64,000 nucleotides of DNA, taken from NCBI GenBank assembly GCA_950097015.1, contig CATNEN010000005.1, positions 2,781,501 through 2,845,500 on the forward strand, read 5' to 3'. The stretch is from Macrostomum hystrix. Taxonomy: Eukaryota; Platyhelminthes; Macrostomidae. A program made the position numbers and the translations under genes. The notes under the pieces are model-generated. The model was not told the DNA's origin, made no database searches, and was given only the letters and a program-made list of their open reading frames with translations. Below are positions 21,807-32,611 of the stretch, piece after piece (positions within the stretch are counted from its first letter, which is position 1; each line of letters starts with the position of its first letter).

Positions 21807-21962
21807 CTCAGATGTTTGGTATTAAAAAATGTTGTAGCTACATATTCAATCGTATATTTAAAGATTGTGTTTTGCTTATTGTTTTTTCAATTCTTATGTA
21901 ATGCTACTCGCGCCAGTAGCACATTTTGAATATAAGTAGTCTGGAAAAAAACACAATGCAAC

Positions 21963-22035
21963 GAGTGCAATAGCTCAGCAGGCTGTGAATCATTCTGTTT
22001 TGTGTGATTACAAATATTGAGTCACTGCATGCTAA
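21963..22035 (+). mobile_element. Decayed tRNA-like sequence or SINE remnant
   Basis: TAGCTCAGCAGG at 21971-21982 matches the tRNA A-box consensus TRGCNNAGYNGG exactly. The expected B-box position holds only AATATTGAGTCAC, and the arms do not pair as an acceptor stem. It is read as a relic, not a functional tRNA gene. Confidence 0.45.
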
Positions 22036-22153
22036 CTATTTGTGGGCTCGTTTGTTTATAACAAGTAAACATATTAATTATATTTGTAAACATGTGTAAA
22101 TTTCATTATCTGTTAATGAAAACCAACCAATGCCTGTTAACACAAGCAGCCTA

Positions 22154-22260
22154 AGAGAGTCACTCCCTAACAGCACTGGAGTCACTCCCTAACAGCACTG
22201 GAGAGTCACTCCCTAACAGCACTGGAGAGTCACTCCCTAACAGCACTGGAGAGTCACTCG
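22154..22260 (-). repeat. Short inverted outlier of the 24-bp array
   Basis: About five units of GAGAGTCACTCCCTAACAGC plus ACTG, the reverse complement of the main 24-bp unit that starts at 22687. They lie about 430 bp to its left, separated by unique sequence and the 22-bp array. Confidence 0.93.
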
Positions 22261-22498
22261 GTAATCCATTATTATTACTCTATTGTTGTGACACTAATTA
22301 CATGCCACCGTGACACCGACTGACAACCAGTGGCCGAGCGATAGTAATTCGATAGGACTAAATTTCGTTTACAAAAACCCAAAATCACACTTTCGCGAAA
22401 ATCAACTGACATGCAATATGACGGAAATTTGAAACTTTGTCTGAGCTGGCCAAAATTGCCTACTACTATAATCTTCTAGAATAAAACTGCCATCTATC
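22261..22498. other. Unique sequence between the inverted outlier and the 22-bp arm
   Basis: No gene or RNA is recognised in this short stretch. Confidence 0.5.
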
Positions 22499-22680
22499 TC
22501 CCACTGTAATGTCATATATCTCCCACTGTAATGTCATCTATCTCCCACTGTAATGTCATCTATCTCCCACTGTAATGTCATATATCTCCCACTGTAATGT
22601 CATCTATCTCCCACTGTAATGTCATCTATCTCCCACTGTAATGTCATCTATCTCCCACTGTAATGTCATCTATCTCCCAC
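22499..22680 (+). repeat. 22-bp array forming the left arm of the large 24-bp array
   Basis: About eight copies of TGTAATGTCATCTATCTCCC plus AC. Inverted copies of the same unit sit at the right end of the 24-bp array (28413-28492), so the two arms are complementary across 5.7 kb. Confidence 0.95.
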
Positions 22681-22686
22681 TGCGTT

Positions 22687-25600
22687 TTGTTAGGGAGTGA
22701 CTCTCCAGTGCTGTTAGGGAGTGACTCTCCAGTTCTGTTAGGGAGTGACTCTCCAGTGCTGTTAGGGAGTGACTCTCCAGTTCTGTTAGGGAGTGACTCT
22801 CTAGTTCTGTTAGGGAGTGACTCTCCAGTGCTGTTAGGGAGTGACTCTCCAGTGCTGTTAGGGAGTGACTCTCCAGTTCTGTTAGGGAGTGACTCTCTAG
22901 TTCTGTTAGGGAGTGACTCTCCAGTGCTGTTTAGGGAGTGACTCTCCAGTGCTGTTAGGGAGTGACTCTCCAGTGCTGTTAGGGAGTGACTCTCCAGTGC
23001 TGTTAGCGAGTGACTCTCCAGTGCTGTTAGGGAGTGACTCTCCAGTGCTGTTAGGGAGTGACTCTCCAGTGCTGTTAGGGAGTGACTCTCCAGTGCTGTT
23101 AGGGAGTGACTCTCCAGTGCTGTTAGGGAGTGACTCTCCAGTGCTGTTAGGGAGTGACTCTCCAGTGCTGTTTAGGGAGTGACTCTCCAGTGCTGTTAGG
23201 GAGTGACTCTCCAGTGCTGTTAGGGAGTGACTCTCCAGTGCTGTTAGCGAGTGACTCTCCAGTGCTGTTAGGGAGTGACTCTCCAGTGCTGTTAGGGAGT
23301 GACTCTCCAGTTCTGTTAGGGAGTGACTCTCCAGTGCTGTTAGGGAGTGACTCTCCAGTGCTGTTAGGGAGTGACTCTCCAGTTCTGTTAGGGAGTGACT
23401 CTCCAGTACTGTTAGGGAGTGACTCTCCAGTGCTGTTAGCGAGTGACTCTCCAGTTCTGTTAGGGAGTGACTCTCCAGTTCTGTTAGGGAGTGACTCTCC
23501 AGTGCTGTTAGGGAGTGACTCTCCAGTTCTGTTAGGGAGTGACTCTCCAGTTCTGTTAGGGAGTGACTCTCTAGTGCTGTTAGGGAGTGACTCTCTAGTT
23601 CTGTTAGGGAGTGACTCTCCAGTGCTGTTTAGGGAGTGACTCTCCAGTGCTGTTAGGGAGTGACTCTCTAGTTCTGTTAGGGAGTGACTCTCCAGTGCTG
23701 TTAGGGAGTGACTCTCCAGTTTTGTTAGGGAGTGACTCTCCAGTTCTGTTAGGGAGTGACTCTCCAGTTCTGTTAGGGAGTGACTCTCCAGTTCTGTTAG
23801 GGAGTGACTCTCCAGTTCTGTTAGGGAGTGACTCTCCAGTTCTGTTAGGGAGTGACTCTCCAGTGCTGTTAGCGAGTGACTCTCCAGTTCTGTTAGGGAG
23901 TGACTCTCCAGTGCTGTTAGGGAGTGACTCTCCAGTGCTGTTAGGGAGTGACTCTCCAGTTCTGTTAGGGAGTGACTCTCCAGTGCTGTTAGGGAGTGAC
24001 TCTCCAGTGCTGTTAGGGAGTGACTCTCTAGTTCTGTTAGGGAGTGACTCTCCAGTGCTGTTTAGGGAGTGACTCTCCAGTGCTGTTAGGGAGTGACTCT
24101 CTAGTTCTGTTAGGGAGTGACTCTCCAGTTCTGTTAGGGAGTGACTCTCCAGTTCTGTTAGGGAGTGACTCTCCAGTTCTGTTAGGGAGTGACTCTCCAG
24201 TTCTGTTAGGGAGTGACTCTCCAGTTCTGTTAGGGAGTGACTCTCCAGTTCTGTTAGGGAGTGACTCTCCAGTTCTGTTAGGGAGTGACTCTCCAGTTCT
24301 GTTAGGGAGTGACTCTCCAGTGCTGTTAGCGAGTGACTCTCCAGTTCTGTTAGGGAGTGACTCTCCAGTGCTGTTAGGGAGTGACTCTCCAGTGCTGTTA
24401 GGGAGTGACTCTCCAGTTCTGTTAGGGAGTGACTCTCCAGTGCTGTTTAGGGAGTGACTCTCCAGTGCTGTTAGGGAGTGACTCTCTAGTTCTGTTAGGG
24501 AGTGACTCTCCAGTTCTGTTAGGGAGTGACTCTCCAGTTCTGTTAGGGAGTGACTCTCCAGTTCTGTTAGGGAGTGACTCTCCAGTTCTGTTAGGGAGTG
24601 ACTCTCCAGTTCTGTTAGGGAGTGACTCTCCAGTGCTGTTAGCGAGTGACTCTCCAGTTCTGTTAGGGAGTGACTCTCCAGTGCTGTTAGGGAGTGACTC
24701 TCCAGTGCTGTTAGGGAGTGACTCTCCAGTTCTGTTAGGGAGTGACTCTCCAGTGCTGTTAGGGAGTGACTCTCCAGTGCTGTTAGGGAGTGACTCTCTA
24801 GTTCTGTTAGGGAGTGACTCTCCAGTGCTGTTTAGGGAGTGACTCTCCAGTGCTGTTAGGGAGTGACTCTCCAGTGCTGTTAGCGAGTGACTCTCCAGTT
24901 CTGTTAGGGAGTGACTCTCCAGTGCTGTTAGGGAGTGACTCTCCAGTGCTGTTAGGGAGTGACTCTCTAGTTCTGTTAGGGAGTGACTCTCCAGTTCTGT
25001 TAGGGAGTGACTCTCCAGTGCTGTTAGGGAGTGACTCTCTAGTTCTGTTAGGGAGTGACTCTCCAGTGCTGTTAGGGAGTGACTCTCCAGTGCTGTTAGG
25101 GAGTGACTCTCCAGTGCTGTTAGCGAGTGACTCTCCAGTTCTGTTAGGGAGTGACTCTCCAGTTCTGTTAGGGAGTGACTCTCCAGTGCTGTTAGGGAGT
25201 GACTCTCCAGTGCTGTTAGGGAGTGACTCTCCAGTGCTGTTAGGGAGTGACTCTCCAGTTCTGTTAGGGAGTGACTCTCCAGTGCTGTTAGGGAGTGACT
25301 CCCAGTGCTGTTAGGGAGTGACTCTCCAGTGCTGTTAGGGAGTGACTCTCCAGTGCTGTTAGGGAGTGACTCTCCAGTGCTGTTAGGGAGTGACTCTCCA
25401 GTGCTGTTAGCGAGTGACTCTCCAGTGCTGTTAGGGAGTGACTCTCCAGTGCTGTTAGGGAGTGACTCTCCAGTTCTGTTAGGGAGTGACTCTCCAGTGC
25501 TGTTAGGGAGTGACTCTCCAGTGCTGTTAGGGAGTGACTCTCCAGTGCTGTTAGGGAGTGACTCTCTAGTTCTGTTAGGGAGTGACTCTCCAGTGCTGTT

Positions 25601-28412
25601 AGGGAGTGACTCTCCAGTTTTGTTAGGGAGTGACTCTCCAGTTCTGTTAGGGAGTGACTCTCCAGTTCTGTTAGGGAGTGACTCTCCAGTTCTGTTAGGG
25701 AGTGACTCTCCAGTTCTGTTAGGGAGTGACTCTCCAGTTCTGTTAGGGAGTGACTCTCCAGTGCTGTTAGCGAGTGACTCTCCAGTTCTGTTAGGGAGTG
25801 ACTCTCCAGTGCTGTTAGGGAGTGACTCTCCAGTGCTGTTAGCGAGTGACTCTCCAGTTCTGTTAGGGAGTGACTCTCCAGTGCTGTTAGGGAGTGACTC
25901 TCCAGTGCTGTTAGGGAGTGACTCTCTAGTTCTGTTAGGGAGTGACTCTCCAGTGCTGTTTAGGGAGTGACTCTCCAGTGCTGTTAGGGAGTGACTCTCT
26001 AGTTCTGTTAGGGAGTGACTCTCCAGTTCTGTTAGGGAGTGACTCTCCAGTTCTGTTAGGGAGTGACTCTCCAGTTCTGTTAGGGAGTGACTCTCCAGTT
26101 CTGTTAGGGAGTGACTCTCCAGTTCTGTTAGGGAGTGACTCTCCAGTGCTGTTAGCGAGTGACTCTCCAGTTCTGTTAGGGAGTGACTCTCCAGTGCTGT
26201 TAGGGAGTGACTCTCCAGTGCTGTTAGGGAGTGACTCTCCAGTTCTGTTAGGGAGTGACTCTCCAGTGCTGTTAGGGAGTGACTCTCCAGTTCTGTTAGG
26301 GAGTGACTCTCCAGTTCTGTTAGGGAGTGACTCTCCAGTGCTGTTAGGGAGTGACTCTCCAGTGCTGTTAGGGAGTGACTCTCCAGTGCTGTTAGGGAGT
26401 GACTCTCCAGTTCTGTTAGGGAGTGACTCTCCAGTGCTGTTAGGGAGTGACTCTCCAGTGCTGTTAGGGAGTGACTCTCCAGTGCTGTTAGGGAGTGACT
26501 CTCCAGTGCTGTTAGGGAGTGACTCTCCAGTGCTGTTAGGGAGTGACTCTCCAGTTCTGTTAGGGAGTGACTCTCCAGTGCTGTTAGGGAGTGACTCTCC
26601 AGTGCTGTTAGGGAGTGACTCTCCAGTGCTGTTAGGGAGTGACTCTCTAGTTCTGTTAGGGAGTGACTCTCCAGTGCTGTTAGGGAGTGACTCTCCAGTT
26701 TTGTTAGGGAGTGACTCTCCAGTTCTGTTAGGGAGTGACTCTCCAGTTCTGTTAGGGAGTGACTCTCCAGTTCTGTTAGGGAGTGACTCTCCAGTTCTGT
26801 TAGGGAGTGACTCTCCAGTTCTGTTAGGGAGTGACTCTCCAGTGCTGTTAGCGAGTGACTCTCCAGTTCTGTTAGGGAGTGACTCTCCAGTGCTGTTAGG
26901 GAGTGACTCTCCAGTGCTGTTAGCGAGTGACTCTCCAGTTCTGTTAGGGAGTGACTCTCCAGTGCTGTTAGGGAGTGACTCTCCAGTGCTGTTAGGGAGT
27001 GACTCTCTAGTTCTGTTAGGGAGTGACTCTCCAGTGCTGTTTAGGGAGTGACTCTCCAGTGCTGTTAGGGAGTGACTCTCTAGTTCTGTTAGGGAGTGAC
27101 TCTCCAGTTCTGTTAGGGAGTGACTCTCCAGTTCTGTTAGGGAGTGACTCTCCAGTTCTGTTAGGGAGTGACTCTCCAGTTCTGTTAGGGAGTGACTCTC
27201 CAGTTCTGTTAGGGAGTGACTCTCCAGTGCTGTTAGCGAGTGACTCTCCAGTTCTGTTAGGGAGTGACTCTCCAGTGCTGTTAGGGAGTGACTCTCCAGT
27301 GCTGTTAGGGAGTGACTCTCCAGTTCTGTTAGGGAGTGACTCTCCAGTGCTGTTAGGGAGTGACTCTCCAGTTCTGTTAGGGAGTGACTCTCCAGTTCTG
27401 TTAGGGAGTGACTCTCCAGTGCTGTTAGGGAGTGACTCTCCAGTGCTGTTAGGGAGTGACTCTCCAGTGCTGTTAGGGAGTGACTCTCCAGTTCTGTTAG
27501 GGAGTGACTCTCCAGTGCTGTTAGGGAGTGACTCCAGTGCTGTTAGGGAGTGACTCTCCAGTGCTGTTAGGGAGTGACTCTCCAGTGCTGTTAGGGAGTG
27601 ACTCTCCAGTGCTGTTAGGGAGTGACTCTCCAGTGCTGTTAGCGAGTGACTCTCCAGTGCTGTTAGGGAGTGACTCTCCAGTGCTGTTAGGGAGTGACTC
27701 TCCAGTTCTGTTAGGGAGTGACTCTCCAGTGCTGTTAGGGAGTGACTCTCCAGTGCTGTTAGGAAGTGACTCTCCAGTGCTGTTAGGGAGTGACTCTCCA
27801 GTGCTGTTAGCGAGTGACTCTCCAGTGCTGTTAGGGAGTGACTCTCCAGTGCTGTTAGGGAGTGACTCTCCAGTTCTGTTAGGGAGTGACTCTCCAGTGC
27901 TGTTAGGGAGTGACTCTCCAGTGCTGTTAGGGAGTGACTCTCCAGTGCTGTTAGGGAGTGACTCTCCAGTGCTGTTAGGGAGTGACTCTCCAGTGCTGTT
28001 AGGGAGTGACTCTCCAGTTCTGTTAGGGAGTGACTCTCCAGTGCTGTTAGGGAGTGACTCCAGTGCTGTTAGGGAGTGACTCCAGTGCTGTTAGGGAGTG
28101 ACTCTCCAGTGCTGTTAGGGAGTGACTCTCCAGTGCTGTTAGGGAGTGACTCTCCAGTGCTGTTAGGGAGTGACTCTCCAGTGCTGTTAGGGAGTGACTC
28201 TCCAGTGCTGTTAGGGAGTGACTCCAGTGCTGTTAGGGAGTGACTCCAGTGCTGTTAGGGAGTGACTCTCCAGTGCTGTTAGGGAGCGACTCTCCAGTTC
28301 TGTTAGGGAGTGACTCTCCAGTGCTGTTAGGGAGTGACTCTCCAGTTCTGTTAGGGAGTGACTCTCCAGTGCTGTTAGGGAGTGACTCTCCAGTGCTGTT
28401 TTGGAGTGACTC
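22687..28412 (+). repeat. Large 24-bp minisatellite (about 240 copies)
   Basis: Head-to-tail units of CTGTTAGGGAGTGACTCTCC plus AGTG. The unit is divisible by three, so it opens chance frames reading LLGSDSPV. Single-base insertions (CTGTTTAGGG) interrupt the register near 22930, 23171, 23628, 24061, 24446, 24831, 25959 and 27040; the spacings of 241, 457, 433, 385, 385 and 1081 bp are whole numbers of units plus one. Variants GCGAG, CTAGT and TTTTG recur in fixed order between these marks, so the array grew by block duplication. Near its right end a few units lack two bases (GACTCCAG). No coding role is inferred. Confidence 0.97.
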
Positions 28413-28492
28413 TCCCACTGCGTGGGAGATAGATGACATTACAGTGGGAGATAGGTGACATTACAGTGGGATCATCTCCCACTGTAATGTAT
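28413..28492 (-). repeat. Inverted right arm of the 24-bp array
   Basis: About three inverted copies of the 22-bp arm unit (GTGGGAGATAGATGACATTA), then a forward copy (CATCTCCCACTGTAATGT). The junction CCCACTGCGTGGG is itself palindromic. It mirrors CTATCTCCCACTGCG at the left junction (22667-22685). Confidence 0.9.
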
Positions 28493-29094
28493 CTTCCTCT
28501 TGGTTTTTAATGTCTTCGTTTTATTCTTGAATTAATTTTTTCTTACCAGTTATGATTTCCTCAACTTTCTTGAACCTAGCGAATATTTGCTTGACTTTTT
28601 AGCTTCAACATTTTTTCTGCTTCTCTGCTTTTCTGCTTTTTCTCTTTTTCTGCTGACTTTTTCTGCTTAAACCCCAACGGGTTAGCACAGGTTGTCCTAC
28701 TGTAAAATACAGCTGTCCCAATAGAAATGATATTTTTTTCTGTCCATAAATGCCATACAACTATTCTCGGCTTTATATAGGCATTGTATAGTGACTTATA
28801 ACTTTTACGAACTGAAAAGTGATTAGCGAACACTATATTTCATGGAAACTAGTTTATTGCGAAGCCCAATCAGATATAGTTTAGACTCTAAAATGTTCTC
28901 ATTTAGTTTTCACATCATTGACTTATTTGACTGTCAATCATTCAATTTATTTTCACATTGATATCCTTTTTGTGTGAAAAAGAACAGGTTTCCTTCTGTT
29001 AAATTGCTGGCACTTCCTGTTTCTGGATTGTCAGTCTGTTTGCTAACCTCTACTTACATTCGTTAGTTTATATAATTAACCTTCGTTAACTTTT
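28493..29094. other. Intergenic spacer
   Basis: AT-rich unique sequence with a CT-rich stretch (TTTTTCTGCTTCTCTGC) near 28613. The reverse-strand open frame at 28576-28833 has no recognisable domain and its Lys/Glu-rich end comes from that tract. Confidence 0.55.
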
Positions 29095-29300
29095 AGTCAC
29101 CTTTGCTAAGTTCTACACACCTTCGTTAACTTATATTTACCTTCGTTAACTTCTAGCCACTTTCGCTAACTTCTAACCACCTTCGTTAATTTATATAATA
29201 AAACTTCGTTATATCTAGTCACCTTCGTTAACCTATTTTTACCTTCGTTAACTTCTAGCCACTTTCGTTAACTTCTAGTCACCTTCGTTAATTTATATAA
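29095..29300 (+). repeat. Degenerate ~20-24-bp repeat (CTTCGTTAACTTCTA)
   Basis: Around nine diverged units share ACCTTCGTTAACTTCTAGCC. Most keep the palindromic GTTAAC. Adjacent to the next array but unrelated to it. Confidence 0.85.
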
Positions 29301-29304
29301 TTAA

Positions 29305-29990
29305 CCTCATTATCTATAGATCCATATCCCTCCATTATCTATAGGTCCCTTTCCCTCATTATCCATAGATCCCTATCCCTCATTGTCCATAGATCCCTAT
29401 CCCTCATTATCCATAGATCCCTATCCCTCATTATCCATAGATCCCTATCCCTCATTGTCCATAGATCCCTATCCCTCATTATCCATAGATCCCTATCCCT
29501 CATTATCCATAGATCCCTATCCCTCATTATCTATAGATCCATATCCCTCCATTATCTATAGGTCCCTTTCCCTCATTATCCATAGATCCCTATCCCTCAT
29601 TGTCCATAGATCCCTATCCCTCATTATCCATAGATCCCTATCCCTCATTATCCATAGATCCCTATCCCTCATTGTCCATAGATCCCTATCCCTCATTATC
29701 CATAGATCCCTATCCCTCATTGTCCATAGATCCCTATCCCTCATTGTCCATAGATCCCTATCCCTCATTATCCATAGATCCCTATCCCTCCTTATCTAAA
29801 GATCCTTATCCCTCAAAGATCCCTCATTATCTATAGATCCCTGTCCCTAATTATCTATAGATCACTATCCTTCATTATCTTTATTCCCTATCCCTCATTA
29901 TCCATAGATCCCTATCCCACAATATCTATAGATCCCTATCCATCGTTATCCATTGATCCCTATCTATCATTCTCTATAGATCCCTCTATT
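29305..29990 (+). repeat. 24-bp minisatellite (ATCCCTATCCCTCATTATCC)
   Basis: About 28 copies of a 24-bp unit ending CATAG. A marker pair of variant units (CCATATCCCTCC, then GGTCCCTTTCCC) occurs at about 29320 and again 217 bp later, showing block duplication. The right part decays towards the 3' end of the minus-strand glycosyltransferase gene and probably lies partly beyond its transcript end. Confidence 0.95.
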
Positions 29991-29996
29991 TTGCTC

Positions 29997-30002
29997 TTTA
30001 TT
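29997..30002 (-). terminator. Candidate poly(A) signal of the first glycosyltransferase
   Basis: TTTATT on the plus strand reads AATAAA on the minus strand, about 118 nt after the stop codon of the minus-strand gene ending at 30120. Confidence 0.5.
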
Positions 30003-30119
30003 CAAAGATGCCTACTCTTAATTATCCCTATTACCCTTAATAATACTTTGTCTTCATTGATCTCTTCAACCCCAGAAAAGTGGCTTTAACTAACTTTAAA
30101 AAGCCTAAAAAATTAATGG

Positions 30120-31400
30120 TCAAACAATTTTACAGCTCATAATTGGCAGCAGCTGGCCAATGGGCATTGACTTGGTCATGTCCATGCGGTCAGTATAGCT
30201 GAGATGCATAAACCTGTGCACTGTGTAGGCATACTTTGGAATGGCCTTAGTCTGGAACCTGCTGCCGACTAGTCGCTGGCAATGACGTTTCTTAAAATCA
30301 GGCAGGCCGGCAGGGTTGGCGCAGATCATGCGCAGCTGGTTGGGCACGTGTGGCGCGTCCCACAATGGCTGAAACTGATCCGGCTGTGCGAGCATGCTCT
30401 CTGTTGAGCACCAGTCCGGCTGTCTCTTAGCCGGCTTCAATGCCGCGTACTCGTTGTGAAACATCTGCAGCATGACCGGCCCAGTGACATAGACAGCGTC
30501 TTTGTGCTTTCTGGCAGTGTTTTTTGCCCATTTAGCTTCGAACCACGCTGGCCAATGGTTGAGTACGTAGCTGAGGAAGCTATGATTTGCTCTGCTCATC
30601 ATGACAGCATTAGATATCAAGCTCGGCAGGTTGAATATGAACACAGCGTGCTCAACTGGCTCCTGAGACCAGTAGGCTGTGTTGCACCTGCTGCTGTTTG
30701 TACTTTTCATTCCCGGCATCAATAGCGCAGACGGATCTCGTAACAGTTGCACGTCCGTGTCAACGTACAGTCCGCCAACGTGATGAAGCACTGCTAGACG
30801 GCCAATGTCTGATCTCTCCAAGCCATTAACAAGTTTAGCATAGCTGATGCTTAGCACCGGATAATAAGCGTTGATTAGCTCATAGATTTGAGCATCGTTC
30901 CAGTGCACGAGATGCCATCTTGTTGATTGATTATTGCCTGTCCCATTCGATAGCTTCATCCAGGACTGCACAATGGGAGTTAATTTAGACTGAATTCGAC
31001 CATCTTTACTAGTCCAGTGCACTAGCGGCGGTATGCTGAAATTTGCGAATAAGGCGGACTGCAAATGTTTGCACATCGTCTCTCGCTCGTCTGCCCGACT
31101 GGGTTGTCGCGTTGTTGACATTGTGAAGGTTGATTGCGGCCTACTCTGTTGAGTCGACGCTCTCGTGGGAGCGGACGTAGTCCAAGCCGTTGTTCTGATC
31201 TGGACTGTTGCTGCGGGTGTGGATGATGTCGATTGAGTAACTAAGATTTGATGGCTAATTAAAGGATCTTCAACGGTTGCAACAAAAAGGACCGTTCTCC
31301 TACTGCGCCAAATCACTGGCATATAGAGCAGCATTAATAGCAGGCCTATCAGTGCTATGTAGCCCCGCAAATGCCTGAGTGCAATGCCATTTGACCGCAT
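30120..31400 (-). CDS. Type II membrane glycosyltransferase, DXD sugar-binding family (PF04488-like), paralogue 1
   Basis: Intronless, 426 residues. A short cytosolic N terminus and one hydrophobic anchor (about 13-31) are followed by a Ser/Thr-rich stem (about 55-100), then the catalytic domain: IPPLVHWTS (123-131), HWNDAQI, ERSDIGRLAVLHHVGGLYVD (195-214) with the metal-binding DTD at 214-216. This pattern (SDxxR, GGxYxDxD) is that of the OCH1/A4GALT/inositol-phosphoceramide mannosyltransferase group, which act in the Golgi lumen with a nucleotide sugar and a divalent metal. The actual donor and acceptor cannot be told from the sequence. Possible N-glycosylation sites are NFS, NGT and NQS. 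The start is the only ATG before the anchor. A paralogue lies 4.2 kb upstream on the same strand. Confidence 0.88.
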   Translation of the reverse strand: MRSNGIALRHLRGYIALIGLLLMLLYMPVIWRSRRTVLFVATVEDPLISHQILVTQSTSSTPAATVQIRTTAWTTSAPTRASTQQSRPQSTFTMSTTRQPSRADERETMCKHLQSALFANFSIPPLVHWTSKDGRIQSKLTPIVQSWMKLSNGTGNNQSTRWHLVHWNDAQIYELINAYYPVLSISYAKLVNGLERSDIGRLAVLHHVGGLYVDTDVQLLRDPSALLMPGMKSTNSSRCNTAYWSQEPVEHAVFIFNLPSLISNAVMMSRANHSFLSYVLNHWPAWFEAKWAKNTARKHKDAVYVTGPVMLQMFHNEYAALKPAKRQPDWCSTESMLAQPDQFQPLWDAPHVPNQLRMICANPAGLPDFKKRHCQRLVGSRFQTKAIPKYAYTVHRFMHLSYTDRMDMTKSMPIGQLLPIMSCKIV

Positions 31401-32611
31401 TGTTCAATGTTGAACTATGTTAGACAATAAACTCGGCAGAACTGTACACTCGACAGTGATTATTTATGTCTTCTTTTCTGTGACTAAATATCAGTTTGAA
31501 ATGGCCATTCATTGGCTGAAATGTTTCATTTTAGCTGGCGAATTTGTGCAATCTGATTGGCTGTCCCACAATACACCGAGCAGATACTATAGGCAGACAC
31601 TAGGCACTACTTATGGAAATACGCATAACTTCTGTTTCTGTTTTCTTAGATTTTGGAAATTAATAAATAGCTTGAGCTTTTAAATAGAACTATACTTAGG
31701 AATGTTTTGATTTAGCGCAGTGGTAAGGGTGTGTGACTTACGACTTAAAGGTCGAGGGTTCGATTCTATGTTATGTGGATGTGCCGTCAACCCAGTCCAC
31801 GGACTGAACAGCTGTATTACATGTTCAGATGTCCATGCACTTCCAATGCGCCGCGCGGCTGCGCTATCGGCTGCCCAACTGGCCTGATTGGGGCAGTTGT
31901 AATAAATTATTATTATTAATAGTCTATTATTTGTCTCAAATATCTATACTCAAAGCTCTGTGGATCTGCTCAGTGAATGTCGACCTGTATTCCAACAGTC
32001 TCGTATTTATTTCTCAATCAATTAGCAGTGCGCCGTAGTCGGTGCCTGCCACAAGAAGAGGAAGTGAAGATTAAAAGTTTCTCTTTAAGGTCCTTTGGTG
32101 TTTGACTAAGAAGTACCTTTCTGGTGGCCCTATATATATATATATAATATATAATACTAATACTAATGCTGTATAAGCTCTTTTGTCTGTAGACCCTTCT
32201 GTGAAGTCTTAATTGTCATTTTAAAGCAGCTGGTTTTAGCCCGTCTAATTTGCGTGTGAGCACAGTTGTGTAAGCACACTTGTTTGAGCACAATTGTGTG
32301 ACTGAACGCTAAATTTTGAATATATAAAGCTAGAGTCCAGGTCTGACAACTACAAGTTTATCAAACCTTATTTAATTTCTTTTTTTTAGAATTAATTCCA
32401 TTACGGGTTTCTTGTGTCTATATATTAGTTTATAAACTCCTATTTTAATGAGCTTTCGGTACATAAATCGGTTCAGGTAGAAACTCTCTTAGGATATTGA
32501 AAAGTGACTTTTTTCCACGAAGTATGCAAAAATGGCCGAAAACTCCGGTGTTGCTACTTCAGTAGGCTGTCACGAAAAATAAACCTAAAATTAATTGTCG
32601 ATATGGTATTA
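31401..32611. other. Spacer upstream of the first glycosyltransferase
   Basis: This should contain the minus-strand promoter of the gene starting at 31400. It holds one SINE copy (31708-31915), an (AT)n tract near 32132-32152, and no supported gene. The plus-strand open frame at 31417-31683 shows no known domain; the one at 31829-32038 overlaps the SINE. Confidence 0.55.
31708..31915 (+). mobile_element. tRNA-derived SINE, internally deleted copy
   Basis: A-box TAGCGCAGTGG near 31713 and B box GGTTCGATTC near 31757 are followed directly by the 3' part shared with the SINE at 9705 (CCCAGTCCACGGACTGAACAG, GCCGCGCGGCTGCGC, ATTGGGGCAGTTGTAATAA) and an ATTATTATTAAT end. The central MIR-like segment present in the 9705 copy is missing. 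Family membership is clear from the shared 3' end. Confidence 0.85.

Larger units (their letters stand above)
21681..22153. other. Spacer after PIGC
   Basis: Apart from the poly(A) signal and the tRNA-like remnant, no gene is recognised. Confidence 0.5.

Noticed and set aside
21963-22035. Functional tRNA gene
   Set aside because: The A box is perfect but the B box is decayed and no cloverleaf closes.
22663-28458. Chain of open frames reading LLGSDSPV as a repeat-protein gene family
   Set aside because: All arise from a 24-bp unit lacking stops; frames restart only because of single-base insertions, and there is no conserved flank, start context or splice logic.
28576-28833. 85-residue minus-strand frame
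   Set aside because: Its charged end is produced by a CT-rich tract; no homology or splice context recognised.
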